Shown one piece after another: positions 31,453 through 40,234 of a stretch of DNA of 64,000 nt. The stretch is taken from positions 1,364,001-1,428,000 of the forward strand of contig OY969553.1 in the NCBI GenBank assembly GCA_963700925.1. Reading direction: 5' to 3'. Below the pieces are notes generated by a model, which ran no database searches, was not told the origin of the DNA, and saw nothing but the letters and a program-made list of their open reading frames with translations. Position numbers and translations under genes: made by a program. Within the stretch, counting starts at the first letter, position 1; each line of letters begins with the position of its first letter. This stretch comes from CAWJMD01 sp963700925. GTDB lineage: Bacteria > Actinomycetota > Actinomycetes > Actinomycetales > CAWJMD01.

Positions 31453-34080
31453 TCAGGCGGCTCCGAAGGCCGTGAAGGCGCACCACGCCGCGTAGCCACC
31501 GGGCGAGTCGAGGTCCGCGTCCGCACGGGCGTGGTGCAGGGAGACCGCGAGCGTGTGCCCCGCGGCCAGCCGCTCGTGCAGCCCCACCATCAGCGGCACC
31601 GCGGCCACGTCCGGCACGACGACGGTGCTGGCGACCACCCCGCGAGTTCCGCGAGCCATCAGCGCGCTGACGAACCCGAGAGCCTCGTCGCCGGCATACG
31701 TCACCTGCACCGCCGACTCGCACGCCGCCAGTACCACGCGGTCGGGCGCCACGCCGCGCACGGTGATCTCGTGGAGAGTGAGCGGGCCGTCGTCCAGCAG
31801 CAACGACGAGAACGTGGGGCTGTCGGCACGGACCGTGCCGTGGCACGCGAGGTGCGCCAGGCGCGAACCCGTCATCGCGGCCACGACGGCCGCGCTGTCT
31901 GCCGAGGGCGAGACCAGCGCGGTCGCCCCCGCGTGAACGCCTGCCAACCGGTCGATCTCGTCCACGGCGCCGGGCAGATCGGGGCCTGCCACCAGCACCA
32001 CCGACCCATCGTGCGCGGGGCGCGGACGGGCACCGTGCGCCCAGAACGCTGCGGACGGGGCCACGGCGACCGGCCCATCGTGCATGGGCGACCACGGCAC
32101 CCGCTGGAGGATGCCGACCGGGACGACCACCAGAGGAGCCTTCGGGTCGAGCCCGAGAGGCAAGACCAACCGCTCCCTCAGCCGCGTCAGGGCCGCGTCG
32201 GCCGTCGCGCGGAAGGCGGCGGCTCGCACCTGTGAGATGCCGGGCTGCGACAGCCTCCGCAGCGCGAACTCGAGGCCCTCGATGTCGGCCTCGAGACCCG
32301 CCGTCGACCCCAGGTCGACGAGGCGCACGGGTGCTGCGGACACCACGACGGCGAGCAGGCGGTCGTCGAGCAGCGCGTACTCGACGAGAACCGTTGCGCC
32401 CAGCAGCGCCCGCAGCTCCGACAGCCCGACGTGGTGCGCGACCTGTGACAGGCTGCTCTGCGCGGTCCACGAGGCACGGCGAATCGACTTCTCCTGCAAG
32501 GCGATCCGCGCTGACCCGTTTGACTTCCGCGTCCCAGTCGCCTGCTCTTGCTCGGCGAGCTCCGCCTGTTGAGCCCTCAGCTCGGCAAGCTCCTCGGCAG
32601 CACCGGCGTCCTCCGACGACACCGCGATGAGAGCCGCCGCCCGGGTGCGTTCCAACCAGCCGAGCACCCTGGCAGGCGAGCCTCTTGACGTTCCCGGTCG
32701 GGGACGCAGCAGAGCGCGCAGTCCGTTCTGCCCCAGCTCGGCACCGTGCCCGGACGCCAGGGCCCGCAGCTCCATCGACGGCAGCGCCGAACGGTGGCGG
32801 GCCAGGTCGTCGAGGCCCGCCCGGCAGGTCCGCACCACGGCGGCAGGGGCGTCGCCCTCCAGCTCGCCGGCCTCCGAAGCCGCCAGCCGTCCCTTGAGCC
32901 GCACGAGCACGGGCGCCCCTCGCGACAACCTGTCCGCGGCGCGCAGGCTCCGGGTGGCCGCCTCGGTGCGACCTGCCCTGGCCGCGGAGCGACCCGCCAC
33001 CAGGTGCGCGTCGACGGCATCAGCGACCAGCCCTTCGCTCTCCAGCACACCTGCACACCGTCGCAGCGTGCGTGGGTCGGCGTCGTCGCCACGCGCTCGC
33101 TGCTCGATCACCACGGCACGGGCCACCAACGCCGCACGCCGCTGACGACGCAGAACGGCAGCCACGTCACCCGCGGTCGAACGGGCCCCTTGAAGGTCGC
33201 CGGTCTCCAGCTCCAGGCGGGCCACCCGCAGCCTCGCCTCGGCCGCCATCAGCGACGCCTCTTCTCCCGCAAGCAGTTCCGCGCTGCGACGGGCCGCCTC
33301 CAGCGCCTCCGGCAGCAGCCGGAGGTCGGTGAGAGCGTCGGAGTACTCCGCGTAGTGCTCGCCGGCCGGCATGGCGGCCTCGTCGTACAGGCGTCGCGCC
33401 TCGTCGAACAGCACCAGGCTCTGAGCCAGGCGTCCGGCCTGCATCGTGACCCAGGCCCGGGTCTGGGCGAAGAACGCAACCCACGTCGGCCCCAGCTCCG
33501 GCGCCAGATGGTCGGCAAGGTCCAGGAGAGGCAGCACCCGGTCGGGCCGCCCTCTCAGGGTCTCGACGTACGCGAGGTTGTTCGCAGCCTTGGCCCGGAC
33601 CTCCGTCGGTGTCCGCGTGTTGTCGACCAACCGTCGATAGAGGTCGCCGGCCGGTTGGATCGCCCCGTCGCTGTGGAACAGGACCGCCTGCTGGAACAGC
33701 AGGCGCGCTTGGCCCGACGGCGGCAGGATCTCAGAGGCCCGGTCGACGTCACGCTGGGCCGCGGACCGTCGCCCCAGCTCGTGCAGAACGGCCACCCGAC
33801 TGACCAGCAGCTCGCCCACCCGCGTGGTCAGCCCGAGCCGCGAGGCCCGCCGAAGTCCCTCGTCCAGCAACGCCTTGGCCGTCGCGTTGTGCATCTCCTC
33901 GTGCTCGGCCCAGGCCTGCGCGTGCAGGGCGACCACTAGGGCTTCGGTGTCCTTGGCCAGCCTGGCTCGTTCGACCAGCGCTGCGGCACGTGGCCCGAAC
34001 AGGGCAGGATTGCCGACGGCACCGGCGTACACCGCCTCTGCCTCTGCCACGAGGGACGTGACTTCTGCCCGTTGGGTCAT
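31453..34080 (-). CDS. TPR-CHAT caspase-like protease
   Basis: An 875-aa protein. Residues 1-480 are helical TPR-like repeats (EAVYAGAVGNPALFGPRAAA, ALLDEGLRRASRLGLTTRVG and others). Residues about 560-875 are a CHAT protease domain with the catalytic dyad: His in RLAHLACHGTV (about 747) and Cys in RVVLAACESAVQ (about 787). CHAT proteases are caspase/separase relatives; TPR-CHAT proteins cut dedicated partners when their TPR part is triggered. No signal peptide, so cytoplasmic. ATG 34080 has GGGAG upstream; a TTG two codons earlier is less likely. It diverges from the subtilase gene with a 60-bp gap. Confidence 0.92.
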   Translation of the reverse strand: MTQRAEVTSLVAEAEAVYAGAVGNPALFGPRAAALVERARLAKDTEALVVALHAQAWAEHEEMHNATAKALLDEGLRRASRLGLTTRVGELLVSRVAVLHELGRRSAAQRDVDRASEILPPSGQARLLFQQAVLFHSDGAIQPAGDLYRRLVDNTRTPTEVRAKAANNLAYVETLRGRPDRVLPLLDLADHLAPELGPTWVAFFAQTRAWVTMQAGRLAQSLVLFDEARRLYDEAAMPAGEHYAEYSDALTDLRLLPEALEAARRSAELLAGEEASLMAAEARLRVARLELETGDLQGARSTAGDVAAVLRRQRRAALVARAVVIEQRARGDDADPRTLRRCAGVLESEGLVADAVDAHLVAGRSAARAGRTEAATRSLRAADRLSRGAPVLVRLKGRLAASEAGELEGDAPAAVVRTCRAGLDDLARHRSALPSMELRALASGHGAELGQNGLRALLRPRPGTSRGSPARVLGWLERTRAAALIAVSSEDAGAAEELAELRAQQAELAEQEQATGTRKSNGSARIALQEKSIRRASWTAQSSLSQVAHHVGLSELRALLGATVLVEYALLDDRLLAVVVSAAPVRLVDLGSTAGLEADIEGLEFALRRLSQPGISQVRAAAFRATADAALTRLRERLVLPLGLDPKAPLVVVPVGILQRVPWSPMHDGPVAVAPSAAFWAHGARPRPAHDGSVVLVAGPDLPGAVDEIDRLAGVHAGATALVSPSADSAAVVAAMTGSRLAHLACHGTVRADSPTFSSLLLDDGPLTLHEITVRGVAPDRVVLAACESAVQVTYAGDEALGFVSALMARGTRGVVASTVVVPDVAAVPLMVGLHERLAAGHTLAVSLHHARADADLDSPGGYAAWCAFTAFGAA

Positions 34081-34140
34081 CGGCAACGCTCCCGCTCGGA
34101 TGCTTGACTGTCGACGCTACCGCGCCAGGAGGATGAGCCC

Positions 34141-35556
34141 ATGGACAGTTCCGGCGACACCGCCAACAGCCCAGACGACACCAACGACCAGACCCACCAC
34201 GACACCCCAGGCGGCTACGAGGGCGGGCTGGAAGACCCGCGTCTCGAGGGGCAGCAGAAGCGGGACATCGCTGCCGTCCGGCGACAGGTCGACGCACTGA
34301 ACAAGTCCCGCCGCGACGACGCCTTCGACCGCATCGTGACGCGCGAGGTGCGCCGCCGCCGGGCGACCAAGGAGATCCGGGAGGACATCCTCCAGTTCGA
34401 GGTCTGGCGGAAGGACACCGGTGAACGCGTGCCGATGGTCGTCGGTCAGCTGCTCGTGCGCTCGTCGATCGGGACGAGGGTCCTGGCGGCCGTCGAGCGT
34501 CTGGTCGGTGTGCGCGCGACGCAGGTCGACGACCTCCCGGGGCTGCTCTCCCTGCGGAACCCCACGTTGCCCGTGAAGCACCTGCTCGAGATCGCCCGCA
34601 CCGTGCGCAGCTGGAACCACGAGGCGTCGGTGGCGTACGTGACGCCCCTCCGTCCCGTCGCCAAGGGCTTGGGAGGCGCAGAGCCGACGACGGTGCGCGA
34701 CGAGTACCGACTCGCGCAGCGCGCAGAGGCCGATCGGGTCAAGGTGGCGATCGTCGACACCGGGGTCACCGGGGAAGCCCGGACGGACGGCTGGCTCGCG
34801 GGGGTCGCCGATGCAGCGGGCCCGGCGGCCATCGACCCGCTGAACGTCTTCCCGATCGAACCGAAGCCGGACGAGTTCCTCGACTTCGCCGCCGGTCACG
34901 GGTCAATGGTCGCGGGCATCGTCCAACAGGTCGCCCCTGACGCGGCGGTGTCGATGTTCCGGGCGATCGACAGCGACGGCGTGGGCAGCGAGGTCGCGGT
35001 CGGGCAGGCGATGGTGCGCGCCGTGCGCGACCACGGGGCCAAGATCATCAACCTCTCCCTCGGGGTCCAGACCGTGGACGACCAGCCGCTGCTCGCGATC
35101 GAGGTCGCCCTCGAGCTGATCCACGAGATCGATCCGGAGGTCCTGGTCGTGGCAGCCGCCGGAAACTACGGCGACACCGTCCCGTGCTTCCCCGCGGCGC
35201 AGCGGAGGGTCGTCGGCGTCGCCGCCCTGACGGCCAGTCTCGCGCCGGCTGACTGGACGACGCGTGGCCACTGGGTCACCTGCTCGACCGTCGGCGAGGG
35301 GATCTGCTCGACCTACGTCGTGGGCAAGGAGTCCGAGGTGCTCGACCCGGACCCCGACGAGTGGCACGGCCCGAACCCCTGGGCGATCTGGAGCGGCACG
35401 TCGTTCGCCGCGCCGCAGATCGCCGGGGAGGTCGCACGCCGGATGCAGGCGGACCGTCAGACGCCGCGGCAGGCGCTGGCCGCCCTCCTGGCGACGGGAC
35501 GGCGCATCCCGGACGTCGGCCAGGCCGTGCTGATCATGCGCGGGACGAGAGGCTGA
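34141..35556 (+). CDS. Cytoplasmic S8 (subtilisin-like) serine protease
   Basis: A 471-aa S8 peptidase without signal peptide or membrane segment. Residues 1-60 are disordered and acidic/His-rich; 60-195 form an unrecognised helical domain; 198-450 are the subtilase fold with Asp206 (VAIVDTG), His253 (AGHGSMVAG), the oxyanion Asn342 (AAAGN) and Ser421 (SGTSFAAPQ). All catalytic residues are present. Most subtilases are secreted; this one should act inside the cell. AGGAGG at 34127-34132 supports the ATG. Divergent from TPR-CHAT and convergent (12-bp gap) with the sigma-factor operon. Confidence 0.93.
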   Translation: MDSSGDTANSPDDTNDQTHHDTPGGYEGGLEDPRLEGQQKRDIAAVRRQVDALNKSRRDDAFDRIVTREVRRRRATKEIREDILQFEVWRKDTGERVPMVVGQLLVRSSIGTRVLAAVERLVGVRATQVDDLPGLLSLRNPTLPVKHLLEIARTVRSWNHEASVAYVTPLRPVAKGLGGAEPTTVRDEYRLAQRAEADRVKVAIVDTGVTGEARTDGWLAGVADAAGPAAIDPLNVFPIEPKPDEFLDFAAGHGSMVAGIVQQVAPDAAVSMFRAIDSDGVGSEVAVGQAMVRAVRDHGAKIINLSLGVQTVDDQPLLAIEVALELIHEIDPEVLVVAAAGNYGDTVPCFPAAQRRVVGVAALTASLAPADWTTRGHWVTCSTVGEGICSTYVVGKESEVLDPDPDEWHGPNPWAIWSGTSFAAPQIAGEVARRMQADRQTPRQALAALLATGRRIPDVGQAVLIMRGTRG

Positions 35557-35568
35557 GAACAGCCACGG

Positions 35569-36036
35569 TCACACGGCGAACCACGGCGTCGTGATCGCGT
35601 TGTGCCGGGTGAGCTCCACCCGCAGGCGCATCGTCGACTCCGGCACCCCACGGAGCACGAACCCTCCGTGCTCGTCGACCCGCGCGACCCGGACCGAGCC
35701 GTCCGCCGACTCGACCCTGACCACCCCACCGTGGTGAGGAGCGGCGATCACCTGTCCGACGACGCCCACCTGGCCCTTGTCAACGGTCAGCTGCAGGTCC
35801 AGGGCAACCCCCGCGCCCTCGAAGCTCAGGATGCGCGCGTGCGTCATCGTGCTGCGGACGCCGGCCAGGTCGCCGGTCATCTCCTCGACCAGCTGCATCA
35901 GCTCGGCGTCGAGGTCGCGCGTGCCGAAGGCCGCTCGTCCGAGGTCGAACACGATCGAAGGTGGCGGGTCTGCGTCGGCGGCAATCGATCCGAGGTGGAT
36001 CAGGATGGCCTGGTCGGCGGGCCGAATGGATGTCAT
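35569..36036 (-). CDS. 155-aa sigma-operon partner with carboxypeptidase-regulatory-like fold
   Basis: A 155-aa protein coupled to the sigma gene by ATGA. Residues 1-60 are helical (AILIHLGSIAAD, TRDLDAELMQLVEEMTGDLA). The C-terminal part is beta-rich with VARVDEHGGFVLRGVPESTM, typical of carboxypeptidase-regulatory-like/transthyretin-type strands that end in a G-x-F-x-L-x-G-V-P motif. It has no transmembrane helix. The position directly after an ECF sigma factor makes it a candidate soluble anti-sigma factor or protease target. Function not proven. Confidence 0.7.
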   Translation of the reverse strand: MTSIRPADQAILIHLGSIAADADPPPSIVFDLGRAAFGTRDLDAELMQLVEEMTGDLAGVRSTMTHARILSFEGAGVALDLQLTVDKGQVGVVGQVIAAPHHGGVVRVESADGSVRVARVDEHGGFVLRGVPESTMRLRVELTRHNAITTPWFAV

Positions 36037-36686
36037 GACGCGGTCCCTTCGCTGGTCGTGTCGAAGGCGTAGCCCGCCTGGCACGTAATCTGCCGCAGCC
36101 GTTCCAGGCAGCGCATTCTGGTGGGTCCGATGGACCCGATCGGCATGCCCAGCGCCTCGGCCACCTCGACGTACGCCGGCGGCTCGGCGGCCATCAGCAC
36201 CCGCAGAAGCCGCTGGCACCGCTCGGACAGCCGGGCGAAGCACTGCCAGAGGGCGACGTCACGCTCGTCCTGGAGGAGGGCGTAGTCGACCGTCTCGGCG
36301 AGCTCGTCCGCGACGTCCTCCGACGTGTCGTCGAGATAGCCGACGACCTCGCGCCCGGACTTCCTCAGGAGCCTCAGGCACTCTCGCTTGGACGTCGTGA
36401 CGAGCCACCCGGCCAGCCGCTCGGGGTCCTTCACGGAGCCGAGGTTCTCGACCAGACGCAGCCAGGTGGTCTGGACGACGTCGGCGGCGTCGGAGCTGCT
36501 CAGCCGATGTGCGCGGGCCACGGACCAGACCAGTCCGGTGTACCGCTCCACCAATGCGTTCCAGGCCGCCTGGTCGCCATCGCGTGCTCGCGCCACCAGG
36601 TCGGCGACGCTGTCGGACCGTTGAGATGCCGGGCCTCGCCACCGCTCGGTGCGGTCGGCCTGCCGGGGTATGGACTCGAGGGTCAT
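36033..36686 (-). CDS. ECF-type RNA polymerase sigma factor
   Basis: A 217-aa sigma-70-family protein. Region 2: DGDQAAWNALVERYTGLVWS, AADVVQTTWLRLVENLGSVK, AGWLVTTSKRECLRLLRK. Region 4: LLRVLMAAEPPAYVEVAEAL then GMPIGSIGPTRMRCLERLRQ. Region 3 is absent, as in ECF factors. GGGAGC precedes ATG 36686. It is preceded by the NlpC/P60 gene on the same strand (67-bp gap) and followed by the 155-aa partner. There is no classical membrane anti-sigma factor next to it, so control may be by the partner protein and the two nearby proteases. Confidence 0.93.
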   Translation of the reverse strand: MTLESIPRQADRTERWRGPASQRSDSVADLVARARDGDQAAWNALVERYTGLVWSVARAHRLSSSDAADVVQTTWLRLVENLGSVKDPERLAGWLVTTSKRECLRLLRKSGREVVGYLDDTSEDVADELAETVDYALLQDERDVALWQCFARLSERCQRLLRVLMAAEPPAYVEVAEALGMPIGSIGPTRMRCLERLRQITCQAGYAFDTTSEGTAS

Positions 36687-36753
36687 GCGGTGCTCCCGAA
36701 GGGGTGCCGGGCTCGATGGAGACGTTCCCGATGTGATCAGGAGCCCGATCCGC

Positions 36754-37782
36754 TCACGGTGATACATCCGACGGCGGCTCTGTCGGCATCGACGGCGGCG
36801 CCTCGGTCGGCGTCGGGGTCAGCGTGGGCGTCGGCGTCAAGGTCGGCGCCGGGGTCGGCGCCGGGGTCGGCGTCGGCGTGGGCGTGGGCGTCGGCGTCGG
36901 GGTCGGGGTCGGCGTGGGCGCGTCCGCGACCGCCCGCGCGGACAGCACCCGGACGGCTCCGGCGTAGCCGCGGATCGGAACGCTCGCGACGCGGACGACG
37001 TCGCCGGTCTTGGGGGCGTGCACCATCCGGCCGTTGCCGACGTACATGCCGACGTGGTGGATGGTGGACGGGTCACCCGGCACCCTGGCCAGGAAGACCA
37101 GGTCGCCGGGCAGCAGATCGGCTCGCGCCACGTGCGCACCCGCCCAGAACTGCTGGCGCGAGACCCGCGGCAGCGACACCCCGACGGACCGGTAGGCCGC
37201 GAGCATCAGACCGGAGCAGTCCCACCGGCTGGGGCCCGTTGCCCCCCAGAGGTACGGCTCACCGGCCTGGGCCAGTGCGAACCTGACGGCGTCGACGGCA
37301 CGCGGATCGGCAGCGCCGCCGCCCGACACGAACTCGATGGACGCGTTGCCGGCGGCCGACGCCAGCGCGGACGTGCGCGAGTGCCTCTGGGCCTCGGCGA
37401 CCCGCGCGGCATCCACCTCGACCAGGGTGCTCAGGGCGTCCACAGCAGCCTGCGCGGCCTGCCAGTCCGCCCGAGCCCGGGCCGTGTCGGCCTGTGCAGC
37501 AACCGAACCCGATCCCGGCACGGCCGCGCCGACCGCCGGGACGAGCTCGGCCGCCATCGCCCGCTCGAGGGCAGAAGCCCGCAGCGCCGCGGTTGCTCGC
37601 GCCTGACCCAGCAGCACCTCGTGCTGCTGCTGCAGGTCGAGCGCCGCCGTCAGCGTGGCGGCGTCGGGCGAGGCCGCGGGCCGGGCTCGCACCGGCGCCG
37701 CCGACGCGGGTAGCAAGGTGGCCGCCGCCGGGGCAGCGCACAGCGTCGCCAGCAGGACACCCGTGACCAGCGTCCGCCTCAT
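36754..37782 (-). CDS. Secreted NlpC/P60 peptidoglycan hydrolase
   Basis: A 342-aa protein with signal peptide (MRRTLVTGVLLATLCAAPAA), a helical coiled-coil-like region (residues 40-130), an NlpC/P60 domain (about 155-280) with catalytic Cys in RWDCSGLMLAAYR and His in TIHHVGMYVG, and a Pro-Thr repeat tail of more than 40 residues. Such enzymes cut stem peptides in the wall. The start overlaps the upstream stop by ATGA. The PT tail is encoded by a GGCGTC-type hexanucleotide repeat at 36.8-36.9 kb and could vary in length. Confidence 0.92.
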   Translation of the reverse strand: MRRTLVTGVLLATLCAAPAAATLLPASAAPVRARPAASPDAATLTAALDLQQQHEVLLGQARATAALRASALERAMAAELVPAVGAAVPGSGSVAAQADTARARADWQAAQAAVDALSTLVEVDAARVAEAQRHSRTSALASAAGNASIEFVSGGGAADPRAVDAVRFALAQAGEPYLWGATGPSRWDCSGLMLAAYRSVGVSLPRVSRQQFWAGAHVARADLLPGDLVFLARVPGDPSTIHHVGMYVGNGRMVHAPKTGDVVRVASVPIRGYAGAVRVLSARAVADAPTPTPTPTPTPTPTPTPTPAPTPAPTLTPTPTLTPTPTEAPPSMPTEPPSDVSP

Positions 37783-38861
37783 CGGCGGTTCACCAGTCCG
37801 TGCCGTCCGGGCTGCGACGACCCGGGAACGACCAGCACGGGAGCCGCAGCAGCCTGGCCGCCCGCTGCCTCCCCCGCGACCAGCTCGCGCGGACCGAGCA
37901 GTGAGTGGGTCAGCACCAACGCCGGCGTGCTGAACGCGCCGTCCGGTCCGGTCGTGACGGTCGCTACCGGCGCGGTGACCGACCCGTCCGGCAGCATCCA
38001 CGAGAGGGCCACCGTCCCAGCCGGTGTGAAGCCTTGTCCCAGAGCCAGTGTCGTCGCCCCCGCCGCCACGATGGTGGGGTTGGTGACGAGCGTCGCCGGC
38101 TCGGGCTCGGGGTCGGGCTCCGGCGGCGGCAGGCATCGGACGAGCAGGGACGCCGTCGCCGACGGCTGCTCGGCGGGAGGCGCCGGCGGCGCGACGATGC
38201 CCAGGCCGGGGGGTACGAACACCTCTCGCGCCTCGGCGGTGACGGTGCCGCAGGGCAGCCCGTCAGCCGGCAACACCGTTGTCGCAGAGCCCTCGGCGTC
38301 GACGACCACGACCTCTGCGGGCTGGCCGTCCAGCCGTAGCGCGACCGGTGTCTCGGGCGTGAAGCCCGTGACCGTCCACGTGAGCGGCGTGGGAAGGCTG
38401 GCCCGGTCGACGGCGCCCGGCGAGAGCGTGAGCTCAGGGCACGTGACGACGAAGTCGGTGGAAGCGTCGGCCGGCGGGGGGACGACCGGGCCGGCCACTG
38501 CATCGTCCTGGAAGTCCACGCCCCCCTCGTCGGTCGCATACGCGCCGATCTCGTGCTCTCCACAGTCCGGTAGCTGGTCCAGCGACACGTATCCCGAGAA
38601 GGTGTTGTCCTCTTCCGTGTAGAGCAGGTCTCCGACCGGCGTGCCGTCGAGCAAGATGCCCACCTGGTAGGCGTTGAAACCCCAGCCGCTGACGTACAGC
38701 GAGTACGGCCCCGGGCGGAACGCCACCTGCGACGGCGACACCTGCACTGCGGTGGACGGCACGTCGCTGTCGACCGGTCCCTCGGTCACCCCTCCGGTCA
38801 GCTGGACAGGCGCCAGCACCAGTACTGCGGAAGCCAGTGCGGCCCAGAGGTTTCCGCTCAC
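37779..38861 (-). CDS. Secreted Ig-like/beta-sandwich protein
   Basis: A 360-aa protein starting at GTG 38861, overlapping the upstream stop. An N-terminal hydrophobic stretch (LWAALASAVLVLAPVQL) is a signal peptide. The rest is a series of Ig-like beta domains with YSLYVSGWGFNAYQVGILLD, LTLSPGAVDRASLPTPLTWT and ATTLALGQGFTPAGTVALSW, of the kind seen in actinobacterial cell-surface proteins with pilus- or IPT-like repeats. Several paired cysteines fit an extracellular location. The gene sits between the COG1470-like membrane protein and the NlpC/P60 enzyme. Function unknown. Confidence 0.7.
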   Translation of the reverse strand: MSGNLWAALASAVLVLAPVQLTGGVTEGPVDSDVPSTAVQVSPSQVAFRPGPYSLYVSGWGFNAYQVGILLDGTPVGDLLYTEEDNTFSGYVSLDQLPDCGEHEIGAYATDEGGVDFQDDAVAGPVVPPPADASTDFVVTCPELTLSPGAVDRASLPTPLTWTVTGFTPETPVALRLDGQPAEVVVVDAEGSATTVLPADGLPCGTVTAEAREVFVPPGLGIVAPPAPPAEQPSATASLLVRCLPPPEPDPEPEPATLVTNPTIVAAGATTLALGQGFTPAGTVALSWMLPDGSVTAPVATVTTGPDGAFSTPALVLTHSLLGPRELVAGEAAGGQAAAAPVLVVPGSSQPGRHGLVNRR

Positions 38862-40132
38862 GGTGCCGGGGTGCGGGCGAACCCGCTGACGGTGATGCCC
38901 GGCGTGCACGGGCGGTTCAGCTCGGGAGCGTTCTCGCACGTCACCTCGAGGCCCAGCTTCATGCCGGGGTCGAAGGACAGCTGCGCCACCAGGTGCAGGT
39001 CGAGGTCGCGGAAGTTCTCCAGCCGCGCCGCGTAGATGGTCTTGCCGTCACGGGTGACCCTGACCAGACCGGTGTCGCCTGCAGGGTTCTGCAGCAGCAG
39101 GTCGGTGACGCTGACGACCTTCTCCTCGTCCAGCACCGCGCTGGGCTTCTGGTTCGTCTTGGTCGCGGCGAGGCGCGTGGCCACCGGGTCACCGAGGGGG
39201 TCGATCGTTGCCGGCTCGGTCGGCGTGGGCGTCGGCGTCGGTGTCGGCTGCCCACCCGCCTCGACCTTGCCGGCGAGCTCGTCCATGGCGGCCTTCTGCT
39301 CGGCGGCGGCCTCCTCCTGTGCGGCCGCGGCCTCGTCGGCGACCTTCTCGGCCTCCTCGACCGCTGCCTCTCGTGCACTGCTCTCGATCGTCGGACGGAG
39401 GACCGCCACCCACAGTCCACCGAGAAGCATCGCCAGGACGAGCAGCCCGAGCAGCGCCTTCAGGGCCCACGGCGGCAGGATGGGCCGCTGCAGCAGGTTG
39501 CCCGACAGGGTGGTCGTGTCGGCGTCGGGTGGGGTGACGAGCACCTGGATGGGCAGGGTCCGGTTGGCGCCGCGCCAGTGGCGCTCACGGCCACTGACCT
39601 TGACCTTGGCCACCTGGCTGCGTCCCGGCGCGACCTCGACGAAGGTCGGGTCGATCGTGCCGTTCACCTTCTCGTCGGGGTCGGCGAGGCTCAGCGCGAC
39701 GACGGCGGTTGTGTTTCCCCGGTTGTCGACGGCGACCTCGTGCGTGCCGCTGCGGCGACCGCGCGCCGTTGAGGTACGGGGCAGCAGCTCTGCCTCGACC
39801 TCGGTGAAGGCGCCGACCTCCACCTGTCCCTCCTCGACGGACGTCGAGTCCGGGTCCTCGCGCGAGATCACCCGCAGGCCCCACGAGTGGATGCCGGGCG
39901 CCACGTCCGCGGCACGCGGTGGGGTGAAGCGCATGACGACGACACCCTCCTCACCAGGGAGCAGGGCGAGCTCTGCGGGCTCCACCGTGATCCAGGGCGC
40001 GGGGACGCCGATCGGCTCGAACGTGAAGGCGTCGACCACGAGACCGTCGTTGCGGATGGTCAGGTGGTTCTCGGCCTCCTCACCGGGCAGGACGGACGGC
40101 TGGGGCGCTAGGTGTGTCGTTGAGATTCCCAT
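38858..40132 (-). CDS. COG1470-like membrane protein (often annotated hydrolytic protein) of CIS neighbourhoods
   Basis: A 424-aa protein. Residues 1-215 form two Ig-like domains (SVLPGEEAENHLTIRNDGLV, VEPAELALLPGEEGVVVMRF, VAVDNRGNTTAVVALSLADP) without signal peptide. One transmembrane helix, LKALLGLLVLAMLLGGLWVA, lies near residue 235, followed by an Ala/Glu helix, a PT repeat and a beta-rich C-terminal domain. From memory, proteins of this layout are commonly found beside actinobacterial CIS genes, so this whole operon may belong with the CIS. First gene of the five-gene operon; an AAGGGG lies unusually close to the ATG. Confidence 0.78.
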   Translation of the reverse strand: MGISTTHLAPQPSVLPGEEAENHLTIRNDGLVVDAFTFEPIGVPAPWITVEPAELALLPGEEGVVVMRFTPPRAADVAPGIHSWGLRVISREDPDSTSVEEGQVEVGAFTEVEAELLPRTSTARGRRSGTHEVAVDNRGNTTAVVALSLADPDEKVNGTIDPTFVEVAPGRSQVAKVKVSGRERHWRGANRTLPIQVLVTPPDADTTTLSGNLLQRPILPPWALKALLGLLVLAMLLGGLWVAVLRPTIESSAREAAVEEAEKVADEAAAAQEEAAAEQKAAMDELAGKVEAGGQPTPTPTPTPTEPATIDPLGDPVATRLAATKTNQKPSAVLDEEKVVSVTDLLLQNPAGDTGLVRVTRDGKTIYAARLENFRDLDLHLVAQLSFDPGMKLGLEVTCENAPELNRPCTPGITVSGFARTPAP

Positions 40133-40188
40133 GCCCCTTACGAGCGCCGGGGACGGGCTTTCGTACCGGTCTTTGGGGCAGACCCTTG

Positions 40189-40221
40189 GATGGCGCTGAG
40201 ATGGCGCTGTGATGGCGCTGA
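40189..40221. repeat. Three tandem 11-bp repeats upstream of the COG1470-like gene
   Basis: GATGGCGCTGA, GATGGCGCTGT and GATGGCGCTGA follow each other at 40189, 40200 and 40211, with a truncated fourth copy after. Eleven bases is one helical turn, so a multi-site protein-binding region is possible. It lies 57 bp upstream of the start at 40132 and just after the pxpC stop. Confidence 0.75.
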
Positions 40222-40234
40222 GATGGCCTCCGGC

